Assembly: GCF_052324685.1 (NCBI RefSeq)
Contig: NC_135222.1
Coordinates: forward strand, 4,441,749-4,505,748
DNA from: Brachyhypopomus gauderio
Taxonomy: Eukaryota > Chordata > Actinopteri > Gymnotiformes > Hypopomidae
Length of the DNA: 64,000 nucleotides
Reading direction: 5' to 3'
A model generated the notes under the pieces. That model was given only the letters and a program-made list of their open reading frames with translations, was not told the origin of the DNA and did no database searches. A program made the position numbers and the translations under genes. The stretch's first letter is position 1, and each line of letters opens with the position of its first letter. Below are positions 49,909-60,354 of this stretch, one piece after another.

Positions 49909-51236
49909 AAGAAAGAGAGAAAGAGGGACTTAGCACTATGGGTGGGTTGGGCAGAGAGATCACCAACGTCTACGTCAAGCAGTCTGCCACCTAAATAAAC
50001 CCTTTAGGACCATAAGAGCAGAGTCTATAACAAACATGGCAGAAGCTTTATGTTTCTTTCACTGGATGCTAAGATGCTAAGGGCTCAAAGCTTTTGATTG
50101 TTTACCCATGCCCGCATAGCCGTGCTGACGCAACGCCTTTAGCCACACAAAGCAATCCGCCTCAATTCAATTACACATTCTGCCACTTTTCTCAGGCAAC
50201 GCTGCCTGCACAGACCCAGAATCTCAGCAGCAAACGGCGACTCATTGTTCTTACAATGAAGCCAAGTCTCAAACTGCCTGTTTTAGCTGCCTCGTTTTGA
50301 TGGCTACGTTCACTGGCAGTTGAACATTTCAAACGCTTTTTACACATGTTTCTTCTGTTCATCAGAATTACGTCCATCACAATGCAATGGCATGGACATA
50401 AACACCAACGAGCCATCGCCTTGCTCATCATAGCCAAAGCTGGAAATCGTGCCTTATTAGCAACTCTGCTAAACATGCCCATTTAAAGCCTAAAATATGA
50501 GTGGCCTATGTGATTTGGGAATGAGAACTTGGTGACTTACCCTGACGATATAGGAGACCCCTGTGCTGCTGATCTTTTTGTCGGGGTGCAACCAGCCCTG
50601 GGAGGGTTTGTGGATGAAGCTGCCCTTTTGGTTGAGCTCCTCTCCGCCCATCCACATGCCCTCCACCCTGGTCCTGCGGTTCATCCCTGTCCGGAAGCTC
50701 CCAGAACCCCCCGGGCTCCCCTCCACTGTCCCCACACCCCCAGAGCCTCTGGGACTGGCCGAGCCCACGGCAGCGGCCCTCGGTCTGCTGCCGGCCTGCA
50801 AGGAACAGGGACCCACACACCCAGGGTCACAAGAGTTGAGCGCAGCAGCCAGGGTGGCCACAGGACCACCGGCGGCCCCGGCCCCTGACGCCTCGCCCGC
50901 GGGGGCCCTGCTGGAGTCCTTGCTGGAGCTGGAACTACTGCTGGAGGAGGTGCTGCGACTCAGCAACGCGTTGGAGAACTTCCACTGGGGCATCTTGGGG
51001 ATGAGCATGCAGAAGGTGGTGACACCGTCCTGCTCGCCATCCACACCGGGCGAGTCGTCGAGGTCCTGTGCCGGGGGCGGGGGCAGGGTGGTAGGCTCCA
51101 GAGGAGGCAGCGGGGCTGGTGAAGCGGCCACCGGCGTGGCCACCACCTTCCCGCTCATGGCTAAGCTCTGGATCAGGTCGTCGGAGGAGGTCACAGAGTC
51201 GTTGCGGAAGCGGCCATACTTGGGCTTAAGTAGCAT
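38669..51236 (-). CDS. shc2: SHC-transforming protein 2 (ShcB)
   Basis: Twelve coding exons on the minus strand: 51236-50541, 48166-48096, 46062-46002, 45915-45796, 45547-45494, 45313-45262, 45083-44957, 44281-44104, 43121-43028, 40001-39834, 39532-39243 and 38797-38669. They total 679 codons plus TGA (human SHC2 is 582). The phosphotyrosine adaptor couples receptor kinases to GRB2/SOS. Order: CH2-like N-terminus (1-184), PTB (about 225-390), CH1 (394-560) and SH2 (from about W584). Seen motifs: [15 protein letters not shown] before the PTB, VNQRACHILEC with the PTB arginine, [15 protein letters not shown] and LYVNTQNLD (GRB2 sites), [16 protein letters not shown], and GDFLVRDS (R607). [17 protein letters not shown] and [11 protein letters not shown] assign it to SHC2 rather than SHC1 or SHC3. 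It is adjacent to odf3l2, as in human 19p13.3, and head to head with a CKS gene. Confidence 0.93.
39834..44281 (-). CDS. shc2: shc2 CH1-region exons 8-10
   Basis: Exon 8 (44281-44104) carries [10 protein letters not shown] and the double-tyrosine GRB2 site [15 protein letters not shown] (Y414/Y415). Exon 9 (43121-43028) is short and diverged, with [14 protein letters not shown]; it aligns with human CSLPWDVGS and is supported by phase and splice sites. Exon 10 (40001-39834) holds [12 protein letters not shown] (Y509 GRB2 site) and SPKKDIFDM, an adaptin-binding-like element. A 2.74-kb minisatellite fills most of the intron between exons 9 and 10. Confidence 0.87.
40278..43020. repeat. 2.74-kb minisatellite, 36/40-bp units
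   Basis: About 70-75 tandem copies of CATGCAGTATGTTAGTGTCA plus GACGCGTCACCCTCAA (36 bp), or a 40-bp form with a four-base insertion (GACACGAACGTCACCC...). The core ACGCGT varies to ACGTGT, ACACGT and ACATGT, and TCAA varies to TCGA. At 42720-43000 units group into a 108-bp higher-order repeat marked by CATGTAG and TATCAG variants. Both strands keep long open frames with an 11-13 residue period; these are not genes. The array ends seven bases from the GTGAGA donor of shc2 exon 9. Confidence 0.95.
44786..44912. repeat. (GT)n with TATA interruptions
   Basis: GT runs interrupted by CACATACACATTATATATATAC in shc2 intron 7, about 45 bases from the exon 7 donor. Confidence 0.93.
44957..48166 (-). 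CDS. shc2: shc2 PTB-domain exons 2-7
   Basis: Six exons encode the PTB fold: [87 protein letters not shown] and [18 protein letters not shown], ending [17 protein letters not shown]. Phases chain 0-2-0-0-0-1-2 without a break. The exon 3 acceptor at 46063-46064 is preceded by (GT)n on the transcribed strand. Loss of any of these exons would disrupt NPXpY peptide binding. Confidence 0.92.
46063..48095. other. shc2 intron 2
   Basis: No coding exon, RNA gene or ordered repeat was found. A short AC run (46067-46085) forms the acceptor-proximal end. A CAC/ATGC-rich low-complexity stretch lies at about 47700-47900. Confidence 0.6.
48167..50540. other. shc2 intron 1
   Basis: Mostly unique sequence. 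A (CT)n tract lies at 49855-49908. No gene was identified. Confidence 0.6.
50541..51236 (-). CDS. shc2: shc2 exon 1: CH2-like region and PTB start
   Basis: 232 codons from [20 protein letters not shown]. The KPKY...RND start and the DDSP...[13 protein letters not shown] segment parallel the CH2 domain of p66SHC1. A second in-frame ATG at 50684-50682 (residue 185) opens [16 protein letters not shown], the equivalent of the p52SHC1 start. Initiation there would give a 495-residue p52-like isoform. The exon is GC-rich with Ser, Pro and Gly runs and ends VSYIVR/GTAAGT. The upstream start was chosen because its first residues are conserved with SHC3 and p66SHC1. Confidence 0.88.
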
Positions 51237-51524
51237 GCCCGGAGAGGCAGCCCGAAACACGGTGGGCAAAGGGGAGGGGAGGCGATCTCTGCCACGGGAC
51301 GAGGGGGAAAGGGGGAAGGGGGAAAGGGGGAAGGAGAAACACGATGGGGAGGATGGGAAATCCACGCGGATCCTCCGGGAAGCCTCCTTTCTGGGGCTGG
51401 TGCAGTGCTGTGTTCTCCCCTCTTCTGTGCACACACGCGCTCTCCCTCACACTCTCCTTCCCCTGTCCTTCTGTTTGCTCAGTGACTGCTGGCCCTCTCC
51501 CTTCGTGTGGCTCAGCTACTCCCC

Positions 51525-51565
<41 letters not shown>

Positions 51566-51675
51566 TCTCTCTCGGTGATGTCATGATGTTATTGCACTTC
51601 TATCAGCCCTGCCCAGTTGCTCTCAGACACCATTAGCTAACGCATCTGCCTGAGCACCTCCTCCCCGCATCACAT

Positions 51676-51706
<31 letters not shown>

Positions 51707-53473
51707 AAGAACACACGTGCACACACTCACACACTCTCGCGAATAACAGTACAGTGAAACAAAGAACAATCTAGCTAATCTACAAATTGCACATCAATGA
51801 CCAGTACAGATTCAGATTTCTAAGAAACTGCAGGATTTCTCCTCAACATTTGAACCTTAAAACACAATCGGCAACAAAAATAACAGTCTGGACGAAAGCT
51901 CACTGCTAGGATGTTTTTTTTTATACATTCATGATCGGGAAGCCTGTCTGTGAACTACATGACAGCATGACAGTTTATTCCAAGATGTAAAATCCCACCT
52001 CCATAAAGCAGAACTAAACCCAGTCTCCTTAGAGGGGTGAAAGTACCTTAATTCGCTTCATGCTGTTTTCCCACTACTGATCTTCTCTCATTACTTTGCA
52101 CGCATGCTCAAACAGGCATTATTATGTCATTTTCATCCTTTTCTGGAGACTGTTGCATGTACGGCCGGTTGCTTATTTTGCATGCGCCTCTTCCTCTGCA
52201 CGTGACATCACTTGAGCACACGTTAGTGCTCCTCTCCACGATGTTAAGAATTGGACAGCAAACAGGAAACACATCTTTGCTACACACTACTAGTGATTTC
52301 TGTGTCAGAGAGAGAGAGACCGTGAACACTTTCTGCGTTCACCTCCATTATGCGGATCTTCAGAGATCTCTTCAATATACGTTGAAAACCATTATTATTC
52401 TTTGCATCAATTTACATTTCAATCATTAGTATCACAGTGAGTATGGGAAGCATACCCATGACTGCAGCCATGTTTAATTAGTAAGAGTACTATCTTTGTC
52501 TCTCTCTCGCTTCTAATTTTATCTTTGCAGTAAAGGAAACGGCAAAATAAAGTGAACGCGTCACCTAAGACGATTTACAACCAGGAAAAGAAGCACTTAT
52601 TTCCATCTCTCGTTTCACCTCAGTTTCCCTGCGAATGGGTAACCCTGGAATGTGCTCAAGGATTATTTTAGGATTATAGAATTAGGACTGAGGAGAATAC
52701 GGGTAGATCTGAATATTCAGCAGGCAACATGTGTACCGGGAGGCTAGTGAGTTTGTAGCATTGCAACCAGTAGCGTAGGTTTCATTTCAATTTCGGGACA
52801 CCTTATATGAGTAGTGTGAACAGGAATTATTGGGGCAACACTTCCCGTAGTCTCCGTCCCATAAAAAATACAGATTGAACAGTAGATCTAAACACTTGTT
52901 ATATAAGAGATACAAGATATGACAACAAGAACATTTGTGATATTAAACAGTGCTTTATACTGCAAGATGTCAACCCGTACATGCTTTCAATGTCATAATA
53001 ATGAATTAAGCAACAGTCGAAAGTTATATATAATTTCAATCAATTTTCAAATTAGAGGGAAAGCACAGGGGACCACCACGACATAAAAACGTTTTTATGA
53101 AAATGTTTTTATAAAGACTTTTCTTTCACAGAAGAACAACTTACCTAAGCAGTTAAGGAAGAGATTAAAGGCGATCTTTAAAAAACTGCACTGTAACCTA
53201 GATTTGAGTAGTAGCACTGTAACCTACATTTTGTTGCTAAGAGAAAAAGCATTAATCTTTATTTAGCATTGATATGTATTCAATGTGAAACATTAAACTT
53301 TGTTGAACTTACCTAGATTACTATTATTAGCAGGTCAGGTTCAAAAAGCAGTGCCGTCACACCAGAAAATTTTATGCTGCATATTTTATGTAGCTTAGAA
53401 TTGATCAACATACCAATGGGAGTTAGAGAATGCAGATGACTGAAACCACAGTTTATCCTGTTGCATGTTCCTT

Positions 53474-53476
<3 letters not shown>

Positions 53477-53558
<82 letters not shown>

Positions 53559-53720
53559 ATACACCATACACACACCACTCACCCACACCCCATACAAACC
53601 CCATACACAACACTCACACACACATACACCACACACACACACACACACACCACTCACACACCTTACGCACACACATGCGCACACACAGACAAATGCATAC
53701 ACACACACACCCACGCTGGC
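53477..53720. repeat. (CA)n microsatellite and diverged CA repeats
   Basis: A pure CA run of about 80 bases followed by CATACACCACAC-type variants. Directly visible. Confidence 0.93.
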
Positions 53721-55631
53721 ACAAAACACACTCTCTTTCCATGAAATGTCCAACCACGATGTTTGAATTAGGGGGCATGATGAATTCAGTGGTTACTATT
53801 AAATCAAACAAGGAGAAGTCAATATTTGCATAGTTGCAAAATGGACAAACAACGTATCTGTGTAACTTTGCTCAGGTTTAGTAGACGTTTTCTTATGTGT
53901 ACAGCTCAAGAAAAGAATAACTAAAAATATTTATTGGCAAGGGGTGGTTATATGCCCATTATATAGTTCCTCTGATTGATAATCTTACAGTAAACACAGT
54001 AAAATTCTCTTGGCAAAAGTTACAATTGCAGGGAATTTGGGTGACTGAACAGTTTAGATGTCTGAGCCACAAGTTAAAACAGTCCACTATGTGGACCCTA
54101 TGACATGCACTAATACGGTGTTGAGAATTACTTTATTATGATGATGAATTTGTCAGGTGCAACATCGCATAAGCCAAGGATGTTTCCACATTTTAACTAT
54201 TTTACACAAAAAACCCTATACTAACCCTAACCCTAGCATTAACATGCATTCCAATGCTTTCATTTTTAAAAAATCAAAAAAGCAGTTTGTGTTCAACCTT
54301 TCTGCCAGTTATCTTTGCAAAATGCAATTCAGCAAGATAGCTATTTTTATGTTACTTCAAAATACGGAAGCAGTACATGGAAATAAACTTCAAAAAGGCA
54401 CTTTTTTTCCAGATTTCAGAAGCAAATCTATTAATCTAATTGTAAATTAACACAATACCACAATTTGTGACATTAGTATTTATGACAAACACATACCATG
54501 TATATTTAATTATCTTTAAGAGTAATTTAAATAAGTTAAATAAGCTTACCCATGACATAAAGTATATGAGTCAACAATATTGTTCCATATATATTGTAAA
54601 TTGTTTTGAACTTGTGTATGCTAGCTTGACAGTGTTCTTGTGTTCTCATTTGAAAGGTCACAGGAACACTGTGGTCAGATTTTAACACTGTGACACTGAA
54701 ATTGAATTTCCCAATAGCTATGCGTGCACCAACATGTCTAAGGCCTAAAAAATAGCCTAGCTAAATTTTAGTATAGTACCCATATTTCTAATGGTTAACC
54801 GTTTACATGTGTGTAGGGTCACATAAGGCTTTTTAAAATCATAAGTTAAAAGGCCTTTTTGATCATTTGGGTAGATTACTGAGAGAATCTTTAAGTAGGC
54901 TACGTAAATAACTGAATAAATGGGTGGACGAATGAGTGAATATACTAATAAAATTTGTTGTAGATAGATTACTGCTGGTAAGTATCTCTAGGAAGTAGGT
55001 TAAGAGAAACTGTAAGTCTCTGATCCAAATGTGATAGTCTTGCCACGTAGCCATTTTTAGCTATCACCGTTAATCAGAGAATAGATCTACCAACATCTTA
55101 AATCATTTTATTATTACTACAATTATAATAACAATTACTATATATTATACTGTTATTATATATGATATGCATTATAATAAAAAACGTTTACATGCTGTAT
55201 TTAACTGTTCAATAACTGCTCAAAACAGATCATAAATTTTCAATTTTTACATTTTTGTGTTGTCTTACAATTGCGTTGATCTAGAAAGTTCTAGAAAGGA
55301 AAGTCTATTTGACCTAATACAGAATATCCACTAAGCTTCCAGCACCAACGAACATATTGTATACGAAATAAAAACAAGCCTGACTCAAACATAGCCACAT
55401 TTTGTTTACTAAACCACACGCACATGTTATGTATTATGTATATTTGATACAGTATAATATCATAATGGCATAACACCGATGTCAATTAATGTAAGAATCA
55501 AACAGTTTGCACTTTGACTGGCTTTCTTTGTAGCTACAGCTAATATAAGGTAAAAGTCAACTCGCCTCTCTAAACTGTCAAAAACACCGGGGCGGGCAGA
55601 ACAGAGTTGGGGTCGCGTGCGCGCGGCTGAG

Positions 55632-55668
55632 CCAATCAGGACGCAGCGAGGGACGGTTTGAGTTCAAA
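55632..55668 (+). promoter_or_regulatory. CCAAT box and CHR-like element of cks
   Basis: A CCAAT box (55632-55636) lies about 31 bases before TTCAAA (55663-55668), the reverse complement of the CHR core TTTGAA. NF-Y at CCAAT plus DREAM/MuvB at a CHR, at roughly this spacing, is the known arrangement of G2/M genes, including CKS genes. The start codon is 130 bases downstream and no TATA box is seen. The function is inferred from motif, spacing and gene type. Confidence 0.55.
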
Positions 55669-55797
55669 TCCGAGCTGCCGAGAGTAATGTCAAAAAAGCG
55701 CCGACGAGGAGGACCGAAGGGCTGTTTGCTTTCAAGACGCTGTTGAGCCAATATTTTATATTATCGCTTGCATTTTGTGTTTTCGTTATTAGCGGAG

Positions 55798-56563
55798 ATG
55801 TCAAAGAAACAAATTTACTACTCTGACAAATATTCCGACGAGGAATATGAATACAGGTAAATGAGCTAAATTAATCACGAGCTAAGTTCGCTAGCTAAGC
55901 TAATAATTTGTCAGTTTACGTATACGTTAGTTAGCGAGCGATACGTCACTAGCAGCTAAAATAAACGTTTTATTTTTAGCGCTGTTTTTACTAAATGAGC
56001 TATTGAATGACACCGATGTTTAATATGATATTTAGCCAAAGTCATGTTACGGTTTAGCCTTCTTTTGTTAAGATGAGCTGTCTCTGTTTATGAGGCCACC
56101 CCAACGTAGCTAAGCTAATGCTAGCTACACCTAACTAGATAACGTGAGGTAAAATTGTTCTACATACCAACTGGTTATCGAGCTGATGGAATCACTGAGT
56201 TAAAGTTAATCTCTACATAGAGTAACTACGTTAGTTAAGGTTAAAGAATGCCTTTCCTCATGACTTAACACAGACACGTCATGCTGCCAAAGCAGCTGTC
56301 AAAGCTTGTGCCATCTTCCCATTTGATGTCTGAGGAGGAATGGAGGAGTCTAGGAGTGCAGCAAAGCCAAGGTTGGGTCCATTACATGATTCATAAGCCA
56401 GGTGAGCTTTATTTAAACTAGGTACGGTTGTCCTATCAGGATCGAAAGGCCATACATGACTTATTCTGCATTTTGATATGTTCATGCTTACAGTATACCC
56501 AATCTCTCTCTCCTGTCAGAACCACACATATTGCTTTTCAGAAGACCCCTTCCTAAGGAATGA
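55798..56563 (+). CDS. cyclin-dependent kinase regulatory subunit (CKS1/CKS2 family)
   Basis: Three exons, 55798-55856, 56274-56401 and 56520-56563, join in phase to 76 codons plus TGA (human CKS1B and CKS2 have 79). CKS proteins bind CDKs and phosphothreonine sites, and CKS1 also bridges SKP2 to p27. The start [20 protein letters not shown], then [32 protein letters not shown] and [10 protein letters not shown] are diagnostic. The anion-pocket residues K11, R20, S51, W54 and R71 are present. Two things are odd. The near-invariant HEPEPH hinge reads HKPEPH (K61), and the usual VPKTHLM reads VPSSHLM. I leave CKS1B versus CKS2 open, because the gene sits beside shc2 rather than SHC1 or SHC3. 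The introns match the family's three-exon layout. An AATAAA lies at 57064-57069. Confidence 0.93.
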
Positions 56564-57224
56564 AATAAGGATATGAAAACAAAATTGGAAGATGGCCATA
56601 AAAGTTCGTGTGGAAATGTGTGCATTTCTTTCCATGTGTTTTGGGTTGTATAGAAGGCTCATTATTTTCAGATCTATGGTATTGAAATGTTACCCCCCAC
56701 TCCCCTTAAATTTTGAGGCGTTGTATTTAAAGCCCAAATGGAGCTGGGGAAAGTCCAGTCTCCACTGCAGAAGTGTCTGCTTAGACCTGGTTCTGAGGTC
56801 ATGTATGGAAACGGTGGAGTTTCATGCAGTCTCCAAGTCTTACTGGAATGAATGGCATGGTTTGGAAGATGTTTTGACCATGCAGTAGTGTTTTGCATCA
56901 GTGAGCTGATGTGATTCATTAAATATTTGGACTTAGGAGATTTATGGTCTAAAATTTTACATGGTTGGTTGTTGACGGCTGCTTGAATACGTATTACCAT
57001 TTCCTACCTTGTGTAGATGTAGACCAGTAAATTTATTCATTTGTTGTCATTGATTGACAAGTCAATAAATTGTTGAGACAGATCTTTCTTTGTTTTGTTT
57101 GTTGAAACATTTACAAAGGTTTGCATCCACACTCACGTACACTTGTCATGTTTGACATGAAGGGAAGAACATGTTCAAGGGACACCCTTATACTTCAGTT
57201 ACATAAAGAAATCTTGGAACACAG

Positions 57225-59220
57225 TCAGTCTAACACATCTACCACCAAAGGTGTAACAAATTCTGAGTGCCGGCTGCCTAAAGTGAATGCAGGTGCTCGG
57301 CGCTTATGCACCGTCACACGTTCTGGGTTATGACTTCCAGGCCCGGGTGTTGGTGTGGTCTCACTGGGTATGCTGGTATGTCGACCCAACATTGAAAACG
57401 CTGGCTGTCGGGTGAGGTAGATGTTGGGATTTGTGCTGTTGTATCTACCGGGACCAGGTGTGTTTGACAGGTCTTCTGCGTAGCTTCCGGTCTTGGTTCT
57501 TCCAGAGATTGTGTAGCTGGCACTCGCAGGTTTGGTGCACATGTTGGATCCCAATAGTGCTGGAAGAGTGTATTTGTTTGGAGCAGGCACGGTGTCCAGT
57601 GGACGATAGGACGTGCGGTAGCCTATGGTGTAAGATGGGGGTCTCCGGTGTGTGCTGCACAAAGGGGCTATTTCAGGGGTGTACGCACATGGTCCTGGAG
57701 TTTGGAATATTAGCTCTGCAAATTAGAAGCAGGTTTTTGAATGTATGATTTAGTTGGCCCATCCCAACTACATTTAAATTACTTTAACAGTGCCAAGCTA
57801 TGCAGTCTACAGAAGGGCCTATATTTGCCCTGTTGAAACATGCTGATACTTCCCGTGCTTGTGACTTTAAGAGCTCACAAACAATTCTCCATTAAGTTAA
57901 CATATTGTTTAAAGTGACTCACTTACTTGGACCAATTGTTCTTCCAAGTATGGAGTAGGCAGGGCTGCCATCTTTACCAAACCGAGTGACCTTTGAGTCA
58001 ATGTAATACCGTGGCCCTGGACTGGAGTCTACACAATACACTGGAACAAAGTATTTTAAAAAGAAGACAATGCAGGACATTTTTATATAGGCCAAAGTAG
58101 GAACGTAAAATCACCCTTAATTTCCTCCAAATTTCTAAGTTATAGTATTGAAACATTGTAAAAATGTTTATATAGTATACTTCTACATAGGTTTTGGTCA
58201 GTGTATTAATGAAGGAAATGTTTATTATGTTATTTATCCCAATACAATAATTCCTTGAAATGAATTAAATTTTTTTCCCTGCATATTGAAAATGGCAGGG
58301 ATCATAGTTTGGGGACTGTCTCCCCCTAGTGCTACTAATCTGGATTTGCAACAGAAAAGTCAGTGTATGAAGTGGACCGCTGCTGCTATACACAGGCTTC
58401 TGTGACCTCTAAATAAATTACAATGTCATATTGCGCTAGATAAGATTTATACTACACGAGCAGCTCTAACTAACTGGATAAATGTACTCACTTGTATTAC
58501 TCATTCTTCCGTGGAAGGAATATGCAGGACTTGTTGCCTTGGTGAAGTCATGGCCCACAAAGCCAATGGTTGATGGGAGGGTGTAGCGACCTGGCCCAGG
58601 CCCTTACCACAAACCAATGACATTTAGTACTATAAGCAGAGTAGCTGGTCAAATATAAGTAATATCCTACATTACAACTGCCAGTGAGAGAAACGCTAGC
58701 CACATGAAGATGATGCGCCTGTCAGGTAAACCTATGCCCTCTGGCTACAGCCCACTGTAAACATGAAATCAGGTAGAGGTGCGTCAGGCTCCGAGGAGAG
58801 CAGAAACTGTCTGATGCTGTCCACTCTTGCACAACCACGGGAATGCTGTGACGTAAGGCTACAAGCACCTCTGTGCAGGGAGAATGCTGTGGGGAGCTCG
58901 GAACGTTTTCGGATGGGGACTGGCGTGTTCCGGCAGGCTCTAGCCGTGCCCTCGGAGGGAGGGAGAAGCTCTCGCCTTCCACCAAGGATAACACTTCTAG
59001 TTTTAAGAATAAAGCCATTTAATATTCACTAATAACTGTTTTAAATAAATTAAACAAAGGCTATATAGTAATAAGAGTGCTAAACGCTGGGAGGATGACA
59101 AAATGGTCTGACGATTACCACAGCATCTGTTCATAAACTGAGGCGGACGTGGTCATAAGACAACTTACCCTTCTCTCTGCCTGCGATGATGGGTTTTTTT
59201 CTCTCCCCATCGCTCATCAT
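57225..59220 (-). CDS. odf3l2: outer dense fiber protein 3-like 2 / CIMAP1D
   Basis: Four exons on the minus strand: 59220-59169, 58602-58492, 58028-57927 and 57715-57225. All join in phase 1 to 251 codons plus TGA (human ODF3 254, ODF3L2 289). The protein is a SHIPPO/STPGP-repeat protein that binds ciliary and sperm axonemal microtubules. Repeats seen: [52 protein letters not shown] and [14 protein letters not shown]. Between them are [23 protein letters not shown] and PAFSMLGR motifs. [16 protein letters not shown] and [14 protein letters not shown] favour ODF3L2, while the end ([12 protein letters not shown]) is like ODF3. Synteny with shc2 supports ODF3L2. The exon 2 acceptor (GGTAAG) is weak. 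A minus-strand AATAAA (plus 57032-57037) lies inside the cks 3' UTR. Confidence 0.88.
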
Positions 59221-60354
59221 TAATGCTGATGGAATTGACAGAAAATCTGTTTGCATGAGCTTAAATCCAGCTTCTTTTCAAGTTTGCTACCGATTGGGTG
59301 GACTGATGACAATACAAAAAAACTCCTTTGGTATCAGATATATTGAAAGATGGGGCTTTTGTTAAGTTACAAGAAGGCACTAGCCAAGATGGTACTGATC
59401 TCACCAACAACAGTAGCGAAAATGTCCCCGAGCCTCAGCTAATTCAGAGACTATCCCAGCTTAGCAAAAGAACATCTCCAAAATTCTATACCCCTTATAT
59501 ATCAGATGAGGTCTGATTCACCCTCCATGGACAAACGCTTTCTGATTAGTAGGAGGCAGTCTTGGTCAGGAGTGAAAGTCCTCTGTGGTCACCTCAGGCT
59601 GAGACAGACTGGCCTATCAAATATACATACACTCACTTCAGAGGCGCGCCTAGCAAAACTGTCATCAACTGGATCTGGTCTGAGGTGGCCTTTGGAACCA
59701 GGAACCTCTTCTCACTTCATTCCCATTCGTTAACCTGCCACGCTTGTCAAAGCCTGAACGATCCGTTTCAGTGGAGCATGAGGTTACCCGGGAGACATGC
59801 CGTCAGGGGGGCCCCCTGCAAAGCAAGCTCCATCTCCCTCCCACCCATCAGATCAAATCAAAATTTAAAAACCCAAAATGGCAAGACCATATATTTTACT
59901 TTGAATCACTTCCATTAGTTTTGTTTCCCAGTACCTGATTTCAGATGTGTTGGGATGGTTCAGAATCTGACATGCCTTGTAAAAAAAAAAATCCCCAGGA
60001 TTTAAAGGTCAACCGCTGTTATGGAAAGTGAACACATCCAACAGGCCCCTGACAAGAACTCACTCATTAAACTTTAACATGCTCCAAACCCTGTGGGGTA
60101 ACCTAAGCCCTCGGTTAACAGGGACAAACCCACGCACGCCGAACAGCAGCGCACCACCCGTGCCTCAGTGTGTCACAGGCTGCTCAGCCAGGCCACAGGC
60201 TCTGCACTGGTGCCACGGTACCGAACTGCAGCTGGGAGGTTCGTGTGAAAGGCACCAGAAGTGCTCAGAACTCTCCACGCGAACCGAGAAACGTGCAGCT
60301 CTGTCAGCCCTGCAAAAGTCCCCGAGGTCCAGACAAAGACACGGTACACAGTCA
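59221..60354. other. odf3l2 upstream flank
   Basis: Open frames of 60-120 codons on the plus strand (59328-59938) overlap one another but show no family motif, splice pattern or repeat I can name. I see no supported gene. Confidence 0.4.

Larger units (their letters stand above)
51237..55797. other. shc2-cks intergenic region
   Basis: The shc2 5' flank is GC-rich to about 51400, with a (CT)n tract at about 51525-51573 that may mark the promoter or 5' UTR. A long (CA)n tract with diverged CACACC repeats lies at 53477-53720. From 53900 to 55500 the sequence is strongly AT-rich with no gene seen. The cks promoter occupies the last 200 bases. Confidence 0.5.

Noticed and set aside
38669-51236. 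Assignment of the SHC gene to SHC3 because of its CKS neighbour and KPKY..RND start
   Set aside because: [45 protein letters not shown] and AAESELHL match SHC2, and odf3l2 is the SHC2 neighbour. SHC3 lacks these.
50563-51636. A 357-codon plus-strand open frame
   Set aside because: It is the antisense shadow of shc2 exon 1, a GC-rich Ser/Pro/Gly exon whose minus-strand frame has clear SHC homology.
59328-59938. Overlapping plus-strand open frames of 60-118 codons
   Set aside because: No motif, splice context or repeat family is recognised, and the frames overlap each other, so there is no basis for a gene call.
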